DNA of 64,000 bases from positions 1,364,001 through 1,428,000 of the forward strand of contig NBAY01000004.1 in assembly GCA_002794775.1 (NCBI GenBank), given 5' to 3'. This document shows positions 1 through 9,924 of this stretch, piece after piece. This stretch comes from Porodaedalea pini (Eukaryota > Basidiomycota > Agaricomycetes > Hymenochaetales > Hymenochaetaceae). The notes under the pieces were generated by a model. That model was given only the letters and a program-made list of their open reading frames with translations. It was not told where the DNA came from and searched no databases. Numbering within the stretch: position 1 is the first letter of the stretch; the number at the start of each line of letters is the position of its first letter. The position numbers and the translations under genes are program-made.

Positions 1-176
1 CTAGCACAAGCTGATACTCTTAATTACTTCTGTAAATAGATGAATGCAGTAACAATGCTCATTGTTGATGTCAAAAATTGTCTTTTGCTAGCCTGTCAGA
101 ACTTGATATGCATGAGTCATTGTCCCAAAATAGTAAGAATTTTATTTGTATATTACATAACAACGTGCTCAAGCAT

Positions 177-1086
177 AACCTGTGGTTAAGCATGGGCCGC
201 CGTGTCCACGGAGGGTCATGCTTACAGCCATTTTCACAAGTCCTGCGACACGTGCATGTCACGTGAAGTGAGCCGCGTCAGAGCCAAAATGTCGAAAAAT
301 TAGAGTAAATGTTGATTTTCTCTGTAAATTCTGCACAGTACCTGCTCGTTAAGTACTCAAAAAAAAGGCACGGTTCTCAGGAGCAGAAATATGTAAAATA
401 TGGAGCAATACATTGATTGTGTAGGTGGGTAGAGATCAAACAAGTGCAGCCAGTCTGTTCTCTCATACATTTCCACTGAGATTCAAAAATTATGGCTCCC
501 CTAAATCTACCTATAAAATTCTTTCCTGTGTCTGTAAATTAAGTATATGATTATACCAACAGCTCCTGCAAGTTTGAAGCCAATCCATTCAGTATTCATG
601 GTGCAGCAGCAAGATTTGTGTTCTACTTCAAGCTCTTTCCACCCTCCTTTTCTTACAACAGGTCTTGCAGAGTAGAACACAAATCTTGCTGCTGCACCAT
701 GAATACTGAATGGATTGGCTTCAAACTTGCAGGAGCTGTTGGTATAATCATATACTTAATTTACAGACACAGGAAAGAATTTTATAGGTAGATTTAGGGG
801 AGCCATAATTTTTGAATCTCAGTGGAAATGTATGAGAGAACAGACTGGCTGCACTTGTTTGATCTCTACCCACCTACACAATCAATGTATTGCTCCATAT
901 TTTACATATTTCTGCTCCTGAGAACCGTGCCTTTTTTTTTGAGTACTTAACGAGCAGGTACTGTGCAGAATTTACAGAGAAAATCAACATTTACTCTAAT
1001 TTTTCGACATTTTGGCTCTGACGCGGCTCACTTCACGTGACATGCACGTGTCGCAGGACTTATGAAAATGGCTGTAATCACAGGTT
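177..1086. repeat. Long near-perfect palindrome (about 406-bp arms, 43-bp loop)
   Basis: The stretch 222-627 is repeated as its reverse complement at 671-1077, separated by a 43-nt loop (628-670). By eye only scattered single-base differences are seen; one is AAG/CAAG versus CTTATG near the outer ends. Outside this core, AACCTGTG at 177-184 matches the reverse complement at 1079-1086, with about 37 extra bases on the left arm, so the palindrome may originally have been longer. The outer ends read TTACAGCC/GGCTGTAA. No coding sequence is visible in either arm and no convincing target-site duplication was found. Its architecture resembles a foldback or snap-back MITE, or an inverted duplication. 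A transcript through it would form a very long hairpin RNA. Confidence 0.9.
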
Positions 1087-1927
1087 CGACTGTATTGCTC
1101 TTTGCTCGTCTTTGTCGCGGCTTTCCACTGGTACTTTTGCATGTACTTTGAGAAGGAGCAAAATTAGAGTTGCGCAGAACATATAGTTATCGCCGGCGGT
1201 GCAATCGCAAGTTGGTTTTAACGTTCCCGCTGAAACCGTCCGTGACCGGACGAATGAGCTGTAGCGATATCGAGCAGACCGAGCCCTTCCGCCTATGGTC
1301 CGATAACTTTGTACAGCTAAAAGTTCTCACTCATATGGAGGAAGTAAAAAAGCGAAGGCTCGATGTTTCGAGACGTTTCGTTTATGACTAGACTCCGTAC
1401 TTCTGTTATTCGCGCAGCGGTCGCGGCAGCCGACAGTGCAAGGTGAGACAGAGGTACAAACCTGTGAATGAGACTCTGAGAGACAACGAGAGTTTGGGAG
1501 AAGGTTCTACTACATAGTACTCGTCGACTCGGATCCGACTAGCCTCTGATGGGATCCGCGCACATGGTTGCCTTTCTGAGTAACCAATTATAACGGATGA
1601 GTCACGGACCAATCGCAGCGGTCTACACGTGACTCGGATGGTCAGTTATTTGTGTATTTTACTGAATTTTCATTCGATGGTTTACCGAGCGACCGTGATC
1701 GTGGCCGCTGATCAATAGCAGCTCTCGACCAAGGGCCGAAGTGCCGAAAGTGCCGAAAGTGCCGTGACCTGCCTGGCGTTAGCGCTGGAGTAACGATCGC
1801 GTTCTTCATGTCGTAGCTTTGTCATCTTCGGAATCCAGTAGTACTTGCGAGAGACGTCACAGGGCATAAATAGCCCGACCGCCATTGCACACCCAGCAGC
1901 CTTCACCAGAGCCATCACAATCAACTA
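1087..1927. other. Intergenic region upstream of the Zn2Cys6 regulator
   Basis: No protein-coding signal is recognised here. A short tandem triplication of the unit AGTGCCGA lies around 1739-1764. This stretch is the probable promoter and 5' leader of the downstream transcription factor gene, but no TATA box or specific operator could be assigned with confidence. Confidence 0.4.
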
Positions 1928-4900
1928 ATGCCTGCCGACCGTGCAAACCACCGCCGCACGTCAACTGACGACTCGACCCGCCAGAGGGAGCACGAGCTGC
2001 GTCGCGCTCGCGGCGAGATTGCGTGCATCGAGTGCCAGAGGTAAGCACGCCGCTTGAGTAAATGATTGCCGTGCACTCATGTAGATATTTAGGTTGAAGT
2101 TGAGATGCGACAGGAAGGTGCGCCCATCATGATGAACAGGTCGTCAATAGATGCTTAAGGTATGTTGCTCATAGGTTCCGTGTGCGTCATGTATACGTCG
2201 AAATCGTGCTGCAATGTGTCCGAACGGTCAGTATCTTATCCTCTTCCTGTTTGATTATGCATATATTCAATGATGACATGTTCCACGCAGGCCACGCATG
2301 GACCGACCAGGAGACACGCTTGCTGCTCTCAGACACAGCCCAATTACACCGCAAACTGAGCGAGATGAGCCAGCGGATACGACAACTCGAAGATGCTCTT
2401 GAAATCTCCCATTCTGCCAACTCGTCTAGTCACCATCCTTTGCTCAGAGAAGAACTTCTCGCGATAAAGCGCGGCGTGGCGCCGAGTGCAACTCCCACGT
2501 CGGAAGGGGAACCCGAGGGTGACTATGTTGAGGCTATGGGAACAATGAGCATTTCCGACGGAGGAATCTCCCGCTTCATTGGTCGTTCGGGAGGAGGCGA
2601 AAGTCTATTTCTCGTATGTGTGCTCATGCGATTTATTTAAAATTTGCTCTAAAATTTCTCATCTCCGCTTCCTAGCTCGGAAATGACATCGAACAATGTC
2701 AAATAAAGCCGTTCACCGAGGAGTTATTCCCGCAAATGCTCTCGCGGTACTCCGATGCATGGCTGTTCATGCCTCCGAACTCTTCCACGGCGAATGTACT
2801 CTCAATAATTCAGGCACACATGCCACCATTCACCCGAGCGAGCTCGCTTTGCGAGGCATACCTCGAAAATTTCTCTTGGATTCTTCGCGTCGCTGCGCGG
2901 CCCCAAATCGTCGAAGAACTCCTCCCAAGCTGTTACCGCGGCTCCGGCCCCCTCGGCGGTGCACGTCTCAGCATGACCGAGGGCGAGTCGCAGTTCGGAG
3001 CGACCTGTATCCACGAGCTCGCTCTTCTACTCATGATCTTCGCTGCGGGTGCCCTCGCAGATCTCACGCTTCCGCCGTACAACGATGAGGCGGAACGGTA
3101 CTATCAGATGGCACTTGCAGCGCTGAGCCTGACGCGGGTCATCGGTACACCAACATTGCCAGCTGTTCAGACCGTCGCGCTGATGGCAGTCTACAATGCA
3201 CACTGCGGACGCAATGACACACTTGACTTGGCCGGCTCGCTCTTTGGCCTCGCCGCGAATCTGGGAATTAGCGTGCGTATAATGCATTTTTTACGTTTTT
3301 CTTTGTAGCTGATTCAGTTGTAATGCTACCCAGATGGGCCTTCGTGAGCTTGCTCGTCTTTTGCACACAAAATGAATTTCTAAAGTCAAATAATTTTAAG
3401 ATAGAGACGTTGCAAAATGGAACGTATGCGAAGCTAATGCAGACAGACGGAGGAACGTTTTTTGGGAAATTTTCACAATCGACTGTTGGCACGTGAGTCA
3501 CTTGTTGCTTTCGAGCTTGCTTTTTTGCGCATCCTCACGATTGGGCTCTGTAGAATATGGCAAACGGAAAGCCACCATCCTTCGTATTGAGATACTGCGA
3601 CTGCAAATACCCCGAGAAGGGCTCGGAGATTGTCACAAAGGACGGTAGGAAAGAAGCCAGTTGTGAGTGTCTGCTCCTCCCCCCCTCCCCTTTCTCAGTC
3701 TGGGCTCAAATCGAGTTTCGTCTCTCAACTGTGTCGAACAAAAGTATTTGTACTAACTGCTGTGCTTTTGTTTCTTTTTCTTTCATCTATGCATACCTCG
3801 CAACCTGATGTACAGACTGGAGAAATCGGCACCAGCTGTCGGGCCACGTGTACGCCGCCAGTGACCTCTTCTCCGGCGTGCAGCCCGTGCGCTATGCGCA
3901 GATCCTGGAGATTGACCGCAAGATTTCGGAGCTCGCGGTGCCGTCGCATCTGCAAATTCCCGAAGAGGGCGAGAGCGTGGAGACCGACGGCCCTATGCTC
4001 ATAATGCAGCGAATGATTCGCGCTATTTGTATAGATGGATGTGAGTCTTTTTGAGAAACATGCATACAATAGTGAAGTAACATGTTCTTGCTTATATGTG
4101 AATGGCAGTGTTGATGTACATCCATCGAGGATTTTTTGCGAAGGCACTGCTTGAGAGCCCAGTTGATCCTCTTCTAAGTCAATACGCGCATTCGTATCTG
4201 TCTGCTTACCGCTCGGCGCTCTCGATGTTGAAGGTCGTACGCGAACACTATGCGGCGTTTCCTAATCTTGTTAGCCGCTTTTGGTCGCTGTGGTCGCATG
4301 CGTTCTCTGCAACGGCGAGTATCACTTATTAATCGCTATAGGAAAAAGAGCTAAGTGATATTGTACTTCAACAGGTTATCATCGGTTCAATTGTTATCAA
4401 AGGGCGCAACCCGGACACAGTACGCACCGCACTTATTGAGCTGAATCTCGCAGTTGGGCTTTTTGAGAAGGCCGCGAAACTCTCAGACAGAGCGAAGCGC
4501 AGTTTGCCAACGCTCTTGCGCCTCCGCGAGAAGGCGTACAAGGCTGCACGGGCACTGAGCGAGCTGCAATCGCAGCCCTGCGTTCCGGATGGGAAGATTA
4601 CAGGAGAGGGCGAGGATGAGCTGCTGATTTTTGCAGGGAAGAACAGATTTGTGAAGCCGAAGGACGAGCCGCGCGAGACGTCCTTGCCGCCGCCGAAATC
4701 GGTTCCGCCATCCTCCTCTGCAACTCCGTTTGCTGCATCTGCATTGCATTCTGAGTATCCTTATTCTGCTCCACCTCAAGGCCCAAAGCGAAAACAGAGT
4801 CCGGTAGTCAACAGAAGCCAGAGCCAGAGTCAGGCGCAGAGCCCTCCAGGCGAGTTGTCGCTACCTCCCACACCGGAGGGGGAATCGAACGTGCTCGGAG

Positions 4901-5301
4901 TACCGATGAATGCAGATCTGCCGGGCGCATGGACGGCGTGGTCAGACCAGGAGGCACTGCTAATCAACTATCTCTCTTCGGGTGCCGACCTGCACCTCGC
5001 GCAGAACGCAGCGTACACGGGTGAGCCGGACCCGAGCTCATTCATGTGGGCGGAGATGAGCAGTGCGAGCACGCCTGAGGGGCATGGACAGGATGCTGCG
5101 GAGCTGCAGCAACAGCAACAACAAGCTCAGCAGCAGCAACAGGGCTCTTCAGGGGACTTTGGTGCGCTGTTCAATGGTATGGGTGGAGTTAACGGGCAGG
5201 AGCCATCAGCATTTGTGAACACCCCCGAGGGCGGACTTGGAATGCCACAAAATCAGTTCCAGGCGCAGGTAGGGACGTCACCCTGGGATATGTTTTTCTG
5301 A
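1928..5301 (+). CDS. Zn2Cys6 (GAL4-type) fungal transcription factor
   Basis: This is a nuclear DNA-binding regulator. Inferred exons: 1928-2040, 2093-2117, 2175-2226, 2291-2613, 2676-3272, 3334-3343, 3401-3492, 3554-3644, 3816-4040, 4109-4314, 4375-5301, giving 886 aa. The zinc cluster has cysteines at residues 33, 36, 43, 49, 52 and 61 (spacing C-X2-C-X6-C-X5-C-X2-C-X8-C), split over three exons. A coiled-coil-like linker (DTAQLHRKLSEMSQRIRQLE) follows. Next comes the fungal-specific transcription factor domain (PF04082 type) with the motifs LAANLGISMGLHRD and ADRRRNVFWEIFTIDCWH. The C-terminal part is low complexity, with a glutamine run near 5105-5143. The 10-nt exon at 3334-3343 and a GC donor at 4315 are unusual but keep frame exactly. 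The target genes are unknown. The start was chosen as the first ATG giving an uninterrupted path into the zinc cluster. Confidence 0.88.
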
Positions 5302-5705
5302 TTTATGAGTCCTGCGCACGGATCGCCCATCATTTCATCTTTTCGCTTCGCTCTGATTGTGTCTCATGAATTTACGACTTCCGGAGCTAGGAAGCGAGTA
5401 AAAAATAATCCATAGTAAGTAGATGATTCCCTGTTCTCTGTTTTGCATGTCTGGATGTATCAGTAGTCAGTTTCATGGTTTGTGCTCTCCTTTGAATATC
5501 ATAGAATATTGTTGTTTTTGTACATTGACCTTGGCGAGATCGACGACTCGGAGACGCGACGCGTTATTGTCACGTGTGCTCGTCGACGTGTCAAGCAACT
5601 GGAACTTGCGATTCAGAGCGATCACGACGAGGACAACCTATAAGACAGCTTAGTTGCGTCAATCCAGAAAAGGTCTTTACAAGTAACGCGTCGTCGTTGG
5701 GGAAA
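5302..5705. other. Intergenic spacer and probable SEC72 promoter
   Basis: This 404-bp stretch between two co-oriented genes shows no coding signal. It should hold the 3' end of the regulator transcript and the promoter of the next gene. No specific element is assigned. Confidence 0.4.
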
Positions 5706-6551
5706 ATGTCGCATACGCACGGCCCAGGCCAGTCACCACACTCCCATTCGCCCGCGCCGGCAGGTCCTCAGCAGCAGCAGCAGCAATATGTTCCGCCCCC
5801 AGCGCCCGACGCCAAAATGCAGGCGCTCATTGAGGCGGACTTCAAGCGCGTAGACCTAAAGCTTGGCCCGCCAAACGACGCGCAGGCGCTCTGTGCGCCG
5901 CATGGTTTGGAGAAGTGTGAGGCATGCGGCGTCGACTTTACGAGCATGAATGCGCTGGCGCGTATATTCGTGCAGAACCCGAGCCTCGTATGCCCACCTC
6001 CACCGCAGGTTGTGCAGCAGCAACGCTCGCAGGCGGTGACGAAGACTAAGGAAGATGGCAATGTACGTCGGTCGCTGACTTCGCTTCTCTAACCAACTAA
6101 CACGAAAACGCGAATCTAGGCGCTATTCAAAGCAAATAAGGTGAAGGAGGCGGTGTCTATGTACACGATGGCTGTGAACGTCGCGGCGGGACGCCTACCT
6201 TGGGAGCCAAACTCGCTGATGAAGGAGGAGCTCTCGACGGTACTGAGCAACCGCTCGGCCGCTTACATTGCCGCGGGCGACTATGTCAGTGCGCTAGTGG
6301 ACGCGGAGCTCGTCATCCAACTAAAGCGGCCATGGAGCAAGGGTCACTTCCGGAAGTCGAAGGCGCTGGTTGAGCTGGGCCGCCTCGAGGAGGCACGGGA
6401 GGCTATTAAACTAGGCCTCGCTTTCGAACCTAATAACACTGTGAGGCTGTTTGTATCATGCTTTCACTCACTTCTCTAACTTCACTCACTTCCTTAGGAA
6501 CTCAAAAGCTTCCTCGACGAGATCGAAAGCCGAATATCGCGGAAGAAGTGA
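5706..6551 (+). CDS. SEC72: Sec72-like TPR protein of the ER translocation machinery
   Basis: Inferred exons are 5706-6062, 6120-6440 and 6498-6551, giving 243 aa with exact phase at both junctions. The N-terminus is His/Pro/Gln-rich (SHTHGPGQSPHSHS, then six Gln). It is followed by the segment APHGLEKCEACGVDFTSMNAL, a conserved patch of fungal Sec72-type proteins. Residues about 120-225 form TPR repeats (FKANKVKEAVSMYTMAV, LSNRSAAYIAAGDYVSALVDAELVI, GHFRKSKALVELGRLEEAREAI). In yeast, Sec72 is a cytosolic, non-essential subunit of the Sec62/Sec63 post-translational translocation complex at the ER membrane and docks chaperones through its TPR domain. Basidiomycete proteins of this layout are usually annotated the same way. 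A more general TPR co-chaperone remains possible. Confidence 0.75.
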
Positions 6552-7013
6552 GGATGTGTCCGGCTGTGTAGGTCGCGGGCGAGGACACTGCGGGTTACAT
6601 ATTGCTTCTTTCTTTCATCCTACCTGTGCTATCCTTACCTACTGTACATTATATTCACTTGCTGCATCCATCTGCATTCGATTCCTGTGGGAGGCTCTGT
6701 TTGAACTCTGTGTAACATATCCAGCGTGTTCAGGAACCTACTATTCTCGGTAGTGATGTGCGTCGTAACTAAACTAGTCCTCACACCACAACAGGAGTCT
6801 GGCTCTATGCATCATCGTACGCTGCCTGAGCTTTAGTAGCAACCTACATCGCACCGAGCTTGCATATAACACTTGCAGGGACACTTTTCACATCAACATA
6901 CTCAAGTCCCACAATCTGAGCTCCGCAGCTCCCCAGGCCTAACGTGCTGTGGCAAGAGCAACGCGTCGAATTCAATCCTGCCCAACTGCAAGCCATCTTC
7001 GGCATTCAATCTC
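6552..7013. other. Intergenic spacer upstream of the App1-like gene
   Basis: This 462-bp stretch is open in the frame of the next gene from 6873, so an N-terminal extension of 47 residues starting at 6873 cannot be excluded. The extension is compositionally unremarkable, and the ATG at 7014 is preferred as the start. No other signal is seen. Confidence 0.35.
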
Positions 7014-9535
7014 ATGTCCAATGGCCCAGAGAGCAGCATGTGGAAGACTAGCACAGCGAGCTCCTCGTTGCGCCTCTCGACGCTGAAGGGTCTTGTTCCC
7101 ACCGCCCAACGCGACGCGATGCGTACATTCTTTGATCGGCGCGTTCCTCCGTCGCAAGATACCCGCTCGCTCGCACCCCCTAGCAGCGCGGAGGAGCGCA
7201 AGCTGTCATGGCGAGAATGGGCGGGCGACAAGATTCGAGGACGGGGGTCGAGCATGAGTGATGCAGTGGACAGGGTCTCGCTGTTCCCTGGATGGGCGGC
7301 CCGACGATATCACGACACTGAGATGGAGGGCAAGGAAGGTGAGCATGCCATAGACTAACGAACCAGCGTATGCTGAAAAATGATGATGGAAATGGCTACA
7401 GCGGCAGAATTCTCGCTTGAAATATTCGTTTCAGGCTTCGCAGCAAGCTACGTCCCTCCTGAGTCCGCAACTCGCTCGCAGCGGGCCTTCATGCGCCTCG
7501 CGAAAGGTACGTTGTGGTGCACTCATTAAAGGTCTCCTGTTCACTATGCTCTGCAATAGCCTATGCGGCTCTTCCGAAACTACCATCACCCTCATCCGAG
7601 CAGCAGATGCCTCCCAACGGGAAGATGACGCGACAACTCAGTAGCTCTACTGAGGACCTACTAAAGACCGTGAAGCTCCCACCCACCCCGAGCGATATTA
7701 CGGAGGAGTCTGAGCTCGCTGCGCTTGAGAAGCAGTTCCAGAAGGCGGAGCTCGATATAGAGACGGATAGCCTCAAGTCTACCGAATCCGACTCAACCGG
7801 GGGCAGCTCGAACAACACACCACCTTTTTTAACGCCTGGGTCTTCACCGCAGGTATCCTATATGACTGCAAGCCCTCAATTCATGTCTTCGCCAGCAGAC
7901 CTCACACGCCTGCACGCAAATTTAAATGCACGTCTCCAGCCTTTCTGGTCGCGCGCACTATCGAACCGCGCGCTGCGTTTGTCTCTGTATAGCACTCCGC
8001 CCCGCTCGGATTCATTCTTTTCAGATGAGGAAACGTCTAGTGATGACCCAACCCGAAATCCGATATACGTGCATGTCATGAACACAGGCGCACAGGGCGC
8101 TTTCGAGGCGCGTCTTCATATTCCTTGGGAGAGAATATGTGTGCATCCTGGGGCCCTGCATGTCGCATTTGGCGACACTGATGAGGATGCGGAGCTCTTC
8201 GTTTGTGCCGAGCTCCTCCCACCTTCAAATCCAACGGCAGTGCCTGCGATACAAGAATCAACGGCTCGCTCCGTGCTTCCGGTCGCTGTTAGCCAGTCCC
8301 AGATACGCCTCATTTCTGATATCGACGATACGATCAAGCTTTCAAATATCCTCGGCGGTGCGCGAGCGGTGTTCCGAAACGTTTTTGTGAAGCACTTGGA
8401 AGAGCTAGTCATTACGGGAATGGGTGACTGGTATACAAGGATGTGGTCGAGAGGAGTGAGATTTCATTATGTGGTAGGTATTCTTCCAGCCTTTGTTCAA
8501 GGATTTGCTGCTTATTTCAATGCGCAGTCGAATAGTCCCTTTGAGCTTCTTCCCGTCATAAACGAGTTCATCAAGGTCTCTAATCTACCTCAAGGTAACT
8601 AAGCATGACATTTTCCTTTTACTTTGACCCGCTAAACGACTCCTAAAGGCTCGATAAAGCTTAGGCTGTACGCCGGTCGCTCACTATTCAATGGACTCCT
8701 TTCCGCGCCAGCGACACGTAAACGCGCTGGCATATTGGACGTATTGAATGCCTTCAGTAGTTCTCGCTTCTTCCTTGTAGGCGACTCAGGGGAACAGGAT
8801 CTCGAGCTATATGCACAAATAGCGGCAGAGCGGCATAGCCAGATCCTCGCCGTCTTCATTCGAGATGCGAGAGGCCCAGACGCACAATCGGTCGATGATC
8901 CGACTGGCGAGGAGATCAAGCGCCATCCTACCTCGTTCCGGAGCACAACTTCATATGCTTTTAGTACTCCTCTTCCCAGCCCAACGACGGGGAAGAAATC
9001 GCATAGTATGTCGTCATCCGAAGAGACACCGACGCAGAAACAATTCTCGAGGAATGTGGTAGACTACGGAGTCAGAGGCTCGCACCGTTCATATTTTGAC
9101 ACACCGACACAAGACAACATGCCTGCCATTTCGCCGGCGTCGTCGTCGTCCGCATCGCGGTCCCGCCGCCCGGGCGTTGGGCCGCGCTCACCCTCTGAGC
9201 CTGCGCCCGGCATGGGCCTATTACCTTCGACATTCTTCGACTCCGGGCTTACAATCGATACATCGTCTTCTCCTGCTTCTTCCCGCCCATCCTCACCTGC
9301 GTCGAGCATCGGTGGCATGCAGTTCCCTGGAAGCCTCACGGAGGCAGAAATCGCAAACCTCTCGCCAGCGGAGCGAAAACGGTACAAGCTACAAGGACGT
9401 GTATACCGTGCACGTCTGCTCATGCCGAGCCATATTCCGTTGCGCGTGTTCGTGAGCCCGGAAGAATGTGTGGAAGCAGACCGCCTACTTAATGAACTAG
9501 TTGGAACAAAATCCTCTGGTCATAATATACGATAG
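7014..9535 (+). CDS. APP1: App1-like phosphatidate phosphatase (DUF2183 catalytic domain)
   Basis: Inferred exons are 7014-7338, 7402-7506, 7560-8473, 8528-8594 and 8649-9535, giving 765 aa with all phases matching. The N-terminal half contains the App1 signature FSLEIFVSGFAASYVPPES. The catalytic domain begins at about residue 393 with LISDIDDTIKLSNILGGARA, a DxDxT phosphatase motif of the HAD superfamily. It continues with the conserved blocks WYTRMW, SNSPFELLPVI and FFLVGDSGEQDLELYA. The C-terminal region is long, Ser/Pro-rich and probably disordered, ending in a short basic segment (RYKLQGRVYRARLLMP). Yeast App1 is a Mg-dependent phosphatidate phosphatase that makes diacylglycerol at cortical actin patches and links lipid turnover to endocytosis. 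The family assignment is firm; the cellular role is inferred from yeast. Confidence 0.88.
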
Positions 9536-9924
9536 CTATAGAAAAATGGACAGAGACCGCGCAGTTGTTTTTTCAGTCGTGTATTACCTCTCCATATGGT
9601 ATTTTGTATTTTCAATATAATGATTCTACGGGAAAGCAAGCTTAAGCTTCACAGTCGACGGAAGTGCCAGTGCGTCTGCCAAACCCACAACGATGCCGCG
9701 GCAGAAGTACACAAGCGCAAACAATTATTGGGTAACGAAAGAAGCAAATGCTACAAAATCCCTCAAATCGATGTATTCGTAAAATGTGAAAGACTATCGC
9801 TACAAACCGAAGAACATGATACTGACGCAAAATATTACAAACAAAACGGAGATGTCTTCGCAGTCCGTCGAGTCGGACTGACCTATCCTGTCCATGCTTT
9901 ATCCACCAAGCATCTACGAAACCC
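9536..9924. other. Spacer between convergent genes
   Basis: This 389-bp stretch separates the stop codons of the App1-like gene (+) and the membrane protein gene (-). It must contain both 3' ends. No coding signal is supported. Confidence 0.4.

Noticed and set aside
2696..3088. Open frame overlapping the Zn2Cys6 gene in another frame
   Set aside because: Composition is Arg/Pro-rich shadow coding of the conserved fungal transcription factor domain; the spliced frame is clearly the real one.
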